Source: Corbicula japonica (Eukaryota > Mollusca > Bivalvia > Venerida > Cyrenidae). From it: DNA of 64,000 bases. The DNA is taken from positions 248,001 through 312,000 of the forward strand of contig JAZAYU010000205.1 of the NCBI GenBank assembly GCA_038501625.1, given 5' to 3'. Under the pieces are notes generated by a model. It worked only from the letters and a program-made list of their open reading frames with translations, did no database searches and had not been told where the DNA came from. Made by a program: the position numbers and the translations under genes. This document shows positions 1-11,900 of the stretch, in pieces (position 1 is the first letter of the stretch; each line of letters begins with the position of its first letter).

Positions 1-400
1 ACAATTCAGATGTGCGGGCTGATCATAGTCTACACTGTTTGCCCACCCATGCAATAAAGGTGTCTATATGGAGGAAATGATTAAAGTGTAAGTTTTTAAT
101 TTGTGTTTACTCATAACCAGACAAATATTACTAGTATTTTAAAAATGTACTGCACTTGACACAGAAGTGTATTGGTACAATATTAAATACATGTATTTAC
201 ATTCCTATTGATTTCTTCGTTTAAAAAAATTCGGTTCATTTTGCATGAACCGCATGACCCGTAATGACGTCAGTAACGTCATGGCTGTTACTATTGAAAA
301 CTCACACTTATTACTCCCCCTTTTCACTTAATACTAATTTTTGAAAGCGTTTGACTTAAGTTTATTTAAAGAAAAAAATGAATAAAATGTAAATATAAGT

Positions 401-484
401 AATGATTCTTATTTTGGTGCGGTTCATGCAGATTGGTCGTGCGCACGTCCAATCTGCATGAACCGCACCAAAATAAGAATCATT
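401..484. repeat. 84-bp perfect palindrome
   Basis: AATGATTCTTATTTTGGTGC onward reads the same on both strands to 484, centred on GTGCGCAC near 439-446. Probably an inverted-repeat element; a related word GCATGAACCGCATGA occurs at about 244-258. Confidence 0.85.
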
Positions 485-493
485 CCTTAGTAA

Positions 494-737
494 ACCCTTT
501 ACTACATGGGATAATGCTATCATGTCATGTGTGAAGAGTGTAGATCCAGATCACCCAGCACATTTGTGCTTTCTTATCAGGTTTTTCACTGTTTGGTTTA
601 GATTCATTAGGCTATTTTTGGCCAAGTGACCTATATAGATCCTGATCAGATGGCACATATGTGCCAGCCTATCTGGATCTACACTGTTCACACACAATAA
701 AACCGGTATATATGGAGAAAAGAATTTAAAACTTTTC
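494..737. mobile_element. piggyBac-like MITE (family A), diverged
   Basis: Starts AACCCTTTACTACAT and ends TATATGGAGAAAAGAATTTAA, with internal TGTAGATCCAGATCAC and CTGGATCTACACTG. A truncated right half of another copy occupies about 1-90 at the window edge. Confidence 0.55.
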
Positions 738-1868
738 AATTGTTTTTGCACTTTGAACAGCGTCTAGTTGCCCAAGAATTTTGACAGTAGTGCTTTAAAT
801 TGTGATGATGATTCTACAATACAAAATTTTTTTAGTCTGATCTAAAATTTTCAAAGCAGCACTGTATGAAAAAAATGAACATGATTCTATGATACAAATG
901 ATTGTTAGCTCAAATTATTAAGCAGCAAGTTGGGAATGAGAGATTTTATGCAAATAAAAATATTATACAATATATTAACAAATATACAGTAACAGAACTT
1001 TTACTATACATGAGTACACACGTTTTTGAAATATATGTTCACAAGATACTGTTCTTTGTTTTCACATCTAGAAGATGTGATCATAGCGAAATGCCACAAA
1101 TGTTTGCAAACAAATAGCACTTACAGTATAATTCACTTCAACATGGCTTTTCCATGAAGTCGGCAAGGAAAACAATACTTCATCTTATATTATTGCTGCT
1201 GTTTATATTCATATTATCTTTGCCATGGTGATTAGTCATTAATAAATGCCTTTTACTAAGTTGTCTTGAATATTTTTCTTAAAGAACCTGTTTGAACAAG
1301 TCAGAAAGAACTTGAAAGTTTGGTCTCAAAAACCTTTAAATCATTAAGAAGTGATGTAGAGGTTTTCTTCAGTTCATGCCTGTACAAAGATTTAATACAA
1401 AGAGAGTTAAAATAACAGAGATTTAATCTTTGACACCAGAAAAAAGTTAAGTTTGCATAATGTCATAAATATGTAAATATATAACATAATAAGTACACGC
1501 TTATCAGGCAATTTCAAAGTATCAGTTTGTACAATTTCTTGTCTTAAATCTGTGAATTCATAAGTGTTAGTGTAGAAGACTCCAAAGAGTGAACAATTTT
1601 CTTTACTGGGTTTCCGACTTAAACTGCAAATTTAAAAGCTTGAGGCTCACATTTCATGGGTAAATGCTCACAAACTCTGTTTACATGTAACTCTGGTGAT
1701 TGTGGAATGAAAACCGTTCCATAAGTATTAGATTCCATGGCAGAAATTATATTGTTTGAAATTGATAGCAATGGGGATTATCTACTAGTATTAAATAATG
1801 AATTGTATTGGTCCATGTGTAATAATTATGTACATTGATATGTATTTAACAACTCTGTCAAAAATTCA

Positions 1869-4800
1869 CTATACGAAAGACTCTGCTTTCATGCTCTTTT
1901 CAGACACGGCTCCCATGCCTGTGATAACACTCCCGCTACCTTGGCTTTGACCAAACTCCTTAGCAACGTCATCGCTTGTGAACAGTTTTTCTTTCAAAAT
2001 CATGGCCATAATGAAGAGGCAAATACCGCCAAAGGATGATATGAAACCAGATAACACATTGAAGCCGAAAGACCAGGAGAGGTAATTCATCCAGGGTCGT
2101 GGGAAGTAGTTCTCTTGTCTGGCCATCTCAGCAAAGACGAGCGAAACGATGAAGACCAGGAATGCTAAAAATAGATGATAAAGAATATAGCCAATGAAAC
2201 ATAACCCTTTTTTCCGCTATGGGTTTTTTAACACGTGCAAACAGTGTAGATAAAGATCAGCAAGCAGATCTATGCTGGCTGATTAGGATCTATACTATCA
2301 GTGTTTTTTTTTCACTTTGGGGGGGAAGGGGGTCGCAGCCCTTTGGAGGGGGAAAATTGCGACACAAACAAAGGAAAGAGTTTTTATTTGGAAGATACTT
2401 GCAGCTGTCAAACACAACGAAACAAAGTATTCACTGATCTTTTGCTTTTTGCTTTGCTTACTCTGTAGTTCAACCAAATAAATCTTGCCTCATACTTCCC
2501 AGAGTTGAATTTTCTTGCATCAGAAAAAAAATTAAGATTTATCATATTCATATAAGGGGGAAAAATCGGAACGTCCGTTACAGACTCCAGCGAAGGGGGA
2601 ATTTTTTATTGAACGTGGGGGAAAAATATATACTATTTTGAGGGGGGAATGGGGCCCTATTTCTCCAAATATTTGGCATAAAAAAAACACTGACTATTCA
2701 CTTCTTGGTAAGAAATAACCTTCAGAATAAAAAAGCAAACAGATGGCATAAATGTACTGGCTGATCAGGATCTATGTACACTGTTTGCCTGCCTGATAAA
2801 GGTTAATTGAGTAAAGGGTTTAACGGGTGTTTTACTGAACCTTATCTGACATGGTAACTTAAACCTTGACATATCACATTTTATTAATGCCTATTCTTGA
2901 GTGAATTATGAATTATTTTGCAATTGATATTATGTAGCAACCTCACTGCTCAGGAATGCCAGTGCCTTAGTATGCCTTAGCCTTGTAACTCCACTGCTGA
3001 GGTATGAAAGCGCAGTGACATTGTTACACCAAGGCATACTTGGGCCGAGTCGTTTCATATTAGTGGCATTATTATAACAAATTGAATGTAGTTAGTAAGC
3101 TAAGGCATGGCATTTTACTATGCTGAGGCGAACCAAGGGGCACTGTCAAAAACGGTGGCATTGTGTAATGTATTAACTCTCTGTGCCCAATACCTGACCA
3201 CTACTGATAAGCTCCGCCTACCACTCTGCTTCTCTCATACCATGTTGCAAATTGTTAATCAGAATAGATTTAGTAACCAAACACAAAGGTGTTATTTCTT
3301 ACTCATTGTTCCCAAACATTACACATTGCTAGGAAGAGGCATACAGTCATGCCTTAGCAATAGCATTACTAGAATGTTGCATACCTGGGCACTCAGCAGA
3401 CATGTCATAACAGTGACATTGCTAACCCCTCAAAATTTGGTAATTTTTTAAAACTTAACAATGACTTCTGCATGATTTAACCCTTTCCTCCATATATACG
3501 CATTTTAAACCATGTGCGACCAGTGTAGATCCAGATCACCCGGCCCATTCATGCCATCGAAGCAGGATCAGCACTGGTTGCATTTGGTCAGAAATAACCT
3601 AAAGAATCATAAAGCTAACGGTGCAGTCTGCCAGATGCTGATTAGATGGCACGGATGTGCTGGCTATTCTGGATCTACACTGTTCACCCATGCAATAAAC
3701 TTTATAAAGGTGTGGCTATTGAGGAAAGGGTTAACAGATAGAAAGTTATCAAATTCTTAAATTACCTCCTGCAAACAATAGAACTGCGTTGATTATGTGA
3801 ATCAATACATAACGATTGCCGTAAACCTTCCTTCGCCACCTTTCAACAACGTAAATGATACATAGGATCAGGGAAGCAGCATTACACATCAGAGTGAAGA
3901 TCACCAATGCCTGGCAAGCTCTGAACCATGCTGAAATAAAATTAAAATTTGAATGAAAACAAAAAGCTCTCAGCAGACTAAGTCAGTTATCTATTTACGC
4001 AGTTGTACTATTCTGTTAAATTAGATAGTCAATGGTTTGAAATTGCTGGGGTTTGATTACACACACTTTACCTAGCACAAAAACATTAATTAAACAAATT
4101 TTATTGATTTGCATACATTGAAACTCAATGTTTGATATTAATTATCATGATAGTTTATGTCTAACTGATTTTGTCAGCTGACATAAAATCAATTTTAAAT
4201 ACAGTTGAACTCTGAAGGCTTTATCTCCACGGGACTGGCTGATTAATTTGGTTCAAACAATTGGTAAATGAGAATGAGCTACTGTAATACAGAATATTAC
4301 AGCTACCATAATTATGTTTTATAGAATTTGTTCGCCAACACTTCTTTTTAACATGACTTACTAGTGAAAAAGTTTATATAATGATCTAATTATTTTAATA
4401 ACATTATTTTTAATGTCACGTGTTTGTTTGCACCTTTGATGATAACCAATAACTGTCTGTTCCAATCAAGGGGTGTGAAGAATATTGAAACCTTACTATC
4501 AGGACCATGATTGGTGTTTGTCTGTTCCAGTTATGGGTAGTGCAAATGATTGGAGGTACATGTAGTACAAAATAGTCCGGATGAAAATGGTGGTGTTTAC
4601 AAAGAGCGAATTGTGTTCAAGCCATCGTAGTTTGACTGTACTTTTTAAACATCTTTTTTTATTTTGCCCAGAATGGGAAATTTTATCTGAATTTGGGATT
4701 GTGGGCAAATTTTTGCCCGAAATCAGTTTTTAAAATTACATGACAACAGTTTACATTTGAGCCTGCTTATACCTAAATGACACAGGATGAAAAATACATA

Positions 4801-5229
4801 TGTTCAAAATAATGATGAGTGTGATGATGTCAATGTCACGCTAAAAGTGTTTTTTTTGTAAAACACCCCATACAAGACTTAGTGTCTGCTTACTTGCTAG
4901 GTTACACCTGCATTCTGGTCCGTCTTTTTTTTAAAGTGAAACTTACGTGGCATAATAAATTCTTGTACATCTTTGAAAAAAGATGAATGTATCCACCAAC
5001 ATCCAACATAGCTCTGCATTGCTGGGTCCCTTGGTTTCACATACCCAGACAAGCAAATGTGCCACAGCCCTACATTGGCCAGGGGGCTATGTACTCTCCT
5101 CCATGACTGATACCAGTATGGACTGCAGAAAGCAATAAACACTGACAAAAATGCTCCTATTGATGATATAAGTCCACACCAATAAAGCCGCATTCCAGGG
5201 CTGATTTTGTATTTTGGGTCCGCCGCCAT
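1869..5229 (-). CDS. Claudin/PMP22-like tetraspan membrane protein (gene 1, three exons)
   Basis: Exons on the minus strand are 5229-4947, 3930-3766 and 2164-1869. All junctions are GT-AG and both introns are phase 1. The joined reading frame is 744 nt, 247 aa. TM1 is at about residues 17-38. The first extracellular loop carries the claudin-type signature G54-L-W56, C59 and C77. TM2 and TM3 are in exons 2 and 3 with a basic ERWRRK stretch between TM2 and TM3, and TM4 (about GFNVLSGFISSFGGICLFIM) precedes a roughly 45-residue Ser/Gly-rich cytoplasmic tail. Claudin/PMP22-family proteins act in septate or tight junctions or as membrane scaffolds; the exact subfamily cannot be assigned here. The gene is head-to-head with the paralogue starting at 5936. 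The ATG at 5229 is the first in frame and immediately precedes the hydrophobic segment. Intron 2 holds two piggyBac-like MITEs, one with a nested insertion. Confidence 0.88.
2202..2823. mobile_element. piggyBac-like MITE (family A), interrupted by a nested element
   Basis: Left end TAACCCTTTTTTCC, right end GAGTAAAGGGTTTAA, with the family's internal words (CAGTGTAGAT, GATCAGGATCTATG, ACTGTTTGCC). It is split by the 394-bp insertion at 2299-2692. In intron 2 of claudin-like gene 1. Confidence 0.65.
2299..2692. mobile_element. 394-bp element nested in a MITE
   Basis: Ends CAGTGTTTTTTTTTC and AAAAAAAACACTG are inverted repeats, and ACTAT is duplicated on both sides (2294-2298, 2693-2697). The sequence continues the interrupted family-A MITE on each side. 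G-rich interior, no reading frame. hAT-like ends, but the superfamily is uncertain. Confidence 0.65.
3477..3734. mobile_element. piggyBac-like MITE (family A), complete
   Basis: TTAA on both sides (3477-3480, 3731-3734), ends CCCTTTCCTCC and GAGGAAAGGG as terminal inverted repeats, and an interior that is itself partly palindromic (GTGTAGATCCAGATCA near one end, CTGGATCTACACTG near the other). TTAA target duplication plus CCC/GGG ends is the hallmark of the piggyBac superfamily. It ends 32 bp from exon 2 of claudin-like gene 1. Confidence 0.75.
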
Positions 5230-5935
5230 TTTGAATGTGTTGTTTATTACACCTGGACGATGTCACTGTCACACTTGTACGGGGGTGGCAGGTGTGAGTC
5301 AAAGGAAAACTGTCTCTCTTAAAGAAAACTGTAAAGAATATAATAAATATTTGATTAAATTAAATTATAATATCATCTTAATGAAATTTTTAAATAAAAA
5401 AATGCCACGGACTCTACGAAATACAATTTTGAAAACGCGGAAGTGAACAATTGATATAAGCGGTCCGATTCCATTTGTATGACTCAAATTTTGTAGCAAA
5501 CACAATTTATCAACTAAATACAATCGTCAGCGTTTTCTAGTGAAAAGGAATAAAATACGAAATACAATATTTACAGAAAGTCTTATCATAAATCAATTTC
5601 AAACAAATTTAGTGCAAAAAAGAAAATTATTACCTTTGAATACCTGGGCGATAATTAGGTCATTTCAGGTAAACAATGCAAGCCGTTTAAAACGTTGACG
5701 AGTAATAATCGATTGTTCGGTATGTTTGCAAATTCACTGGTTAAATACAACTAAGAACAGATGTTTTCATCAACATATATATTTTTCCTTCATATACAAA
5801 TTACACAACCGGTTGATAAAGCTCACTTTTAAATATTTTTTTCGCGGATATAGATATCATAAGCGGCCACTTCCCTACCTGAGAAAAATAGACTTACCTG
5901 TATAAGTACAACTTGAAAATAGTGATCAAATCAAA
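5230..5935. promoter_or_regulatory. Shared intergenic region of the divergent claudin-like pair
   Basis: This 706-bp stretch lies between the two start codons of divergently transcribed paralogues, so it must hold both 5' UTRs and probably both promoters. I see no clear TATA box at a fixed distance and no known element. It is AT-rich and has no good inverted-repeat insertion, unlike most non-coding DNA around it. That relative cleanness is compatible with selective constraint, but this is inference. Confidence 0.45.
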
Positions 5936-8900
5936 ATGGGAAAAGACATTTTAACCCTTTGTGGGGCAGTTTTGGCAGCTTTAGCATGTATCTTTACAAT
6001 AATCTCGTTTGCGACTTCAAGTTGGCTAGAAAGTTTTCCGGAGGCCAACAGCCGATTTGACAAGCTCGGTCTATGGGAAGCTTGCTTCAGTGGGTATGCC
6101 TACGATCGAGACAACCTGGGAAAAACGTATTATGGATGCCACTGGATATTTTCCTATGAATACAGACCTATATTTGACTGGCTAAATCCAGGTAACCATA
6201 TCTACATTATTTCAGTATTCTAGCTGACTTGATTGTACCTGAATGTTGATTGTACCTGAATGCAGGTCATTTCCTCATTTGTTAGTATTGTAGGACATTC
6301 CAACTTAACTGCTACTTAAGCTTAAGGTTGGAATTAAGTATGGATTATTCAAACCGGTTTACCCCTGTACTTAAAAGTTCAAAGAAACTTCTTTCCACTC
6401 TTGGCGTATATTCTTACAAGAGTAAAACTACAAGTATTCTTTTACATTTTTGGCATCATCAAGTTGAAAGAAACTTCTTTTCACTCTTGGCTTAATTCTT
6501 ACATTTACAAGAGTAAAACTATAAGTATTCTTTGACATTTTTGGCATTATGTGTTTACACTATGATATTCCAGGGTAAAACAAATTGTTGTTTCTGTATA
6601 TATTTTAGTGGCACAACTCACCAGGTCAAATGCCAGTGTTTTCTGTACTGTCAGGAATATTTTTTTAAAACGGCTTCTTTTGAGAACACAGGTGCCTCGC
6701 TGGGCATTGGTTAAGGCTCGGGCAAAAGCCTGGTTAGAACCACCAACCTTATGTTAGCTAGCTGGATGGCTTCCTCATTTAGGAGGACTCAACCCATATA
6801 TGGCCAAGAAAGTGCACCTCTGCACAAAATAGCGTATTTGTAACCACTATATGTCTTTGGTAACCGGGGTAACTTGTTCTATGTCTTTGGTAACCAGCTA
6901 TTTAATAATAAACATTTCAATCTCTCAATCTTTTTCAAGTAATACAAATGAAAATTTGGGGACCATTATACTAAAAAACAATTAATGGAAGAATTCAGCT
7001 ATCAATCCTTAAAAAATGAAAAAAATGATCCTGTTTTTTTCGGTTACCAGGTAACCCTTCTTTGTCTTTGGTAACCAGCAGGTAACCAGAAGTAACCTGT
7101 CCCCATCTAAAGTATAACTTCTTACTTTTTGTATGAAATTTGCATTGATGTTTTCTGGTTACTGGGTAACCATTCTATTTCTTTGGTAACCAGAAGGTAA
7201 CCAGAGGTAACCCGACCAAATCTTTATTAAAACTTCTTATTTATTGTAGAAAATTTGCATTGATGTTTTCTGGTTACTGGGTAACCCTTCTATTTCTTTG
7301 GTAACCAGCAGGTAACTCGAGGTAACCCGGCCCCATCTTAAGTATAACTTCATATTTATTGTAGGAAATTTGCATTGATGTTTTCTGGTTACTGGGTAAC
7401 CCTTCTATTTCTTTGGTAACCAGCAGGTAACCAGAGGTAACCCGACCAAAACTTTACTAGAACTTCTTATTTATTATAGAAAATTTGCATTGATGTTTTC
7501 TGGTTACTGGGTAACCCTTATATTTCTTTGGTAACCAGCAGGTAACCTGTACCCATCTTAAGTATAACTTCTTATTTATTGTAGGAAATTTTCATTGATG
7601 TTTTCTGGTTACTGGGTAACTCTTCTATTTCTTTGGTAACCAGCAGGTAACCAGAGGTAACCTGTCCCCATATTAAGTATAACTTATTATTTTTTGTAGA
7701 AAATTTGCATTGATGTTTTCTGGTTACTTGGTAACCCTTCTATTTCTTTGGTAACCAGCAGGTAACCCGGGGTAACCTGTCCCCTATCTTTACTAGAACT
7801 TCTTATTTATTGTAGAAAATTTGCATTGATGTTTTCTGGTTACTGGGTAACCCTTCTATTTCTTTGGTAACCAGAAGGTAACCCGAGGTAACCTGACCCA
7901 ATCTTTACTAGAACTTCTTATTTTTTGTAGAAAATTTTGCATTGATGTTTTCAGGTTACTGGGTAACCCTTCTATTTCTTTGGTAACCAGCAGGTAACCA
8001 GAGGTAACCTTTCCCCATATTAAGTATAACTTCTTATTTATTGTAGGAAATTTGCATAGATGTTTTCTGGTTACTGGTTAACCCTTCTATTTCTTTGGTA
8101 ACCAGCAGGTAACCAGAGGTAACCTGTCCCCATATTAAGTATAACTTCTTATTTATTGTAGGAAATTTGCATTGATGTTTTCTGGTTACTGGGTAACCCT
8201 TCTATTTCTTTGGTAACCAGCAGGTAACCCGAGGTAACCTGTCCCCATATTTAGTATAACTTCTTATTTATTGTAGGAAATTTGCATTGATGTTTTCAGG
8301 TTACTGGGTAACCATTCCGGCTTCTATTTCATTAGTCACCAGCCGGTTTCCCAAAGTTATACCAGGTTTCTCATCGCTAATCTTTTAACAGTTTAAAATA
8401 TAAAAATTAAAGAATTTTTATATGTAGACCTAAAATCCATGCAGCCCTTCCATAAGAGACCTTTAGGTATGGTTTGAACTTTTTTGGATGAGGATCACCC
8501 AAAGAAATTACACCTCAAGCCTTTCAAGCCTTAGGTCATTGTAGTTGCTTAGGCTAAAATTTTTAAAGTTCTTTCAGAAAGTAATAATTATGCCCCCCTT
8601 CGAAGAAGCGGGGGTATATTGCTTTGCACATGTCGGTCGGTCGGTATGTCGGTATGTCGGTCGGTATGTCGGTCGGTATGTCGGTCCGTAGACCACATCT
8701 TGTCCGATCAATAACTAGACAACGCTTTGTGATACAGTCCTTATATTTGGTGTGGAGGTTGGTCATGACCAGTAGAAGACCCCTATTGATTTTGGGGTCA
8801 GTAGGTCAAAGGTCAAGGTCACAGTGGCCTTGACCACAAAAACCTTGTCCGATCAATAACTAGACAACGCTTTGTGATACAGTCCTCATATTTGGTGTGG

Positions 8901-11900
8901 AGGTTGGTCATGACCAGTAGAAGACCCCTATTGGTTTTGGGGTCAGTAGGTCAAAGGTCAAGGTCACAGTGGCCTTGACCACAAAAACCTTGTCCGATCA
9001 ATAACTAGACAACGCTTTGTGATACAGTCCTCATATTTGGTGTGGAGGTTGGTCATGACCAGTAGAAGACCCCTATTGATTTTGGGGTCAGTAGGTCAAA
9101 GGTCAAGGTCACAGTGGCCTTGACCACAAAAACCTTGTCCGATCAATAACTAGACAACGCTTTGTGATACAGTCCTCATATTTGGTGTGGAGGTTGGTCA
9201 TGACCAATAGAAGAACCCTATTGATTTTAGGATCAGTAGGTCAAAGGTCAAGGTCACAGTGGCCTTTGCATACAAAAACGTTGTCCGATCAATAACTAGA
9301 CAACGCTTTGTGATACAGACCTCATATTTGGTGTGGAAGTTGGTCGTGACCAGTAGAAGACCCCTATTGGTTTTGGGGTCAGTAGGTCAAAGGTCAAGGT
9401 CACGGTGGCCTTGACAACAAAAAACCTTGTTCGATCAATAACTAGACAACGTTTTTATGTTTATTTGTATAATAAAATAAAATACTTCTCAGTGTAAAGT
9501 TGTGATTATTTTTCCCCATGACAATTTCAAGTAAAGATATATATTAATGATCCATAACATTAATTTTAAACTATTTCAATATATGCCGTGTCATAAATAG
9601 GCACTGATTATCACTCACTTGTGTTTATTAAATGCTTTGGTTTCGTATGGATGGTCACTAAAGCCTGCACATTACCGGAATTGACATAACACTAGAGCTA
9701 CTATATCTCCGCCAATAGCGAATATTTGATTTAAATTACAATAAAATCCTTTGTGTTAGACTAGGTTAATCTACACGCGCTTATGTTTGTCGAGGTAAAT
9801 GTAATCCTCTCATTGGATGACCTGGTTATTGATATATAGGAGTTCCACCGTCTTGTAAATTGCTTTCATGACTGGTACCCTTCATTGCTAAAGCTTACAA
9901 AAGTCTCTAAATTTCCAAAAATTTAAATTCAATGCTAATAGATATCACTTGCACGTCAGGGGGGGGGCATTTGTGTTTGACAAACACCTCTTGTTGTATT
10001 TTAAGCACATAAAAGACCGCAATGGAAATAAGTGCTTGCACTTTATTGCGTTATCCTTGGTATTTGAAGCATTCCATGGTTATCTCTGCTTCTAAACATT
10101 TTATAATTATGATTGTTATTTGTTGGTAATATTTATTTTTATTGTTCACATGTGTAAAAAAATAATGTAAACCATTGTATGTTTCCTATGCCGAAATAAA
10201 TCTATCTATCTATAAATTAAAATTCTTGTGATTTATTTATTATTTATTATTTGTCAATAAAGCTCCATAAAATTTTTATTCAGCCACATATGAGTATTAC
10301 TTGATTGATTTTGATCACTGTAAAGACTGTACGAACATAATTATGGAGCAACCAGTTTTGACCTTAAAATTATATTCTTAACATTTTTTTCACTTCACTT
10401 GCCATTTTTTTCAAATGACAACATCTTAGCAACCGGTTGACTGATTTCAAAAATCTTTTCAGTTCTGTACTCAGTTTAATAAGCAAAAATACAGAATAAC
10501 AAGTTTGGAATTTTTATGAACTTTTAATTTTCACTATATTTTCACTTTTCCAGTAATTTTTTTTTAAACAGCCCTAGTGTAGTGCCTGGTCTGCCTTCGC
10601 ACCCATGAAGTCTGATCAGGATCTACACCAGTTACTTTTAGATTTATTACTTCATTTCTGAACTAGAAGAGACCAGTTTAGATCCATGTCATATATACCA
10701 GCTGAACAAACATGGTTGAGCTGGTCCCTGGATCTATACTTGATGCCTATTATGTAGACTATATCAGAGAAAAAGATGTGACAGAATGAATTTTCAAAAA
10801 AGGGTGATAAAGAGCTCATCTATTTTCACATTTACTTAACAAATGTAAAGCCCTACAAGACATTTAAGCTTTGACTCTATAGTAATAGTTGTCATATCAT
10901 GTTCTAAAAATTATTATGAAGGAACAGTTGTAATTATTGTAGTACTGTTTCACTTTGGTAAAATACCCTAAACCTCCAAACCCTTGCATCAACAATTGAT
11001 CTGTAGCTCTGATATGCATATTTGTCACATACTATGAAAATATTGTTGTTTATTTTAAGCTGCACAAAATACGAAGCTGTATAACATATCACTTTTCAAA
11101 ATAAATTGCAGGCAATAATTTGCAGTTATTCTCAAATCTAAGGGTCTGATACTGATAATGGATTTAATTTGCTATTAATATGCCTTTGTGTTGTTCATGA
11201 AAAAGGTTTAAACTGGGTTACAATGTAAGATTCTAACCCAGGTTTAAACATAAGACTTGGGATTGAAAATAAAAGTCCATGTTGTCATTAAACAGATCAT
11301 TTTTGAAAAACTAATACATTCTAGCATGAAACGGTATCTGATTTAAGTTCATTAACAGCAACTTAACTAATTTGCATAATTACTCCCTTTTAGGAATGTA
11401 TTCATTGTTTAGCATAATAATATTCCTCTAAACACACCCATCAAAGTATTTTCAACCAATCACTGCTCAGTTTTCATGTTATGCTAATATAGTAAAGTGC
11501 CTTGTGTTTTATGACCATGTTACATAATCTTATCAGTAAGACACAGGTCTTATCAGCTGGGGTCCTTTTGAAGATAAGAAGTTCACTTTGTAAGAGACTA
11601 AAGATGTGCTAATTGAGGGTAGCAGTGTTGTTTTAAGGAACTGACTTGGAATTAAATATACTATTTAATGTTCCAAAGGTTGTTTTAAGAAACAAGTTTA
11701 TTTGGTTCTGACAACTTCAGTAAGTGCTTTGAATTTATATTTTCACTTTTCCAGTAATTTTTTTTTAAACAGCCCTAGTGTAGTGCCTGGTCTGCCTTCG
11801 CACCCATGAAGTCTGATCAGGATCTACACCAGTTACTTTTAGATTTATTACTTCATTTCTGAACTAGAAGAGACCAGTTTAGATCCATGTCATATATACC

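Noticed and set aside
7030..8335. Regular repeat spacing considered as a CRISPR array
   Set aside because: Whole 115-bp units are conserved, with no unique spacers, and the genome is eukaryotic.
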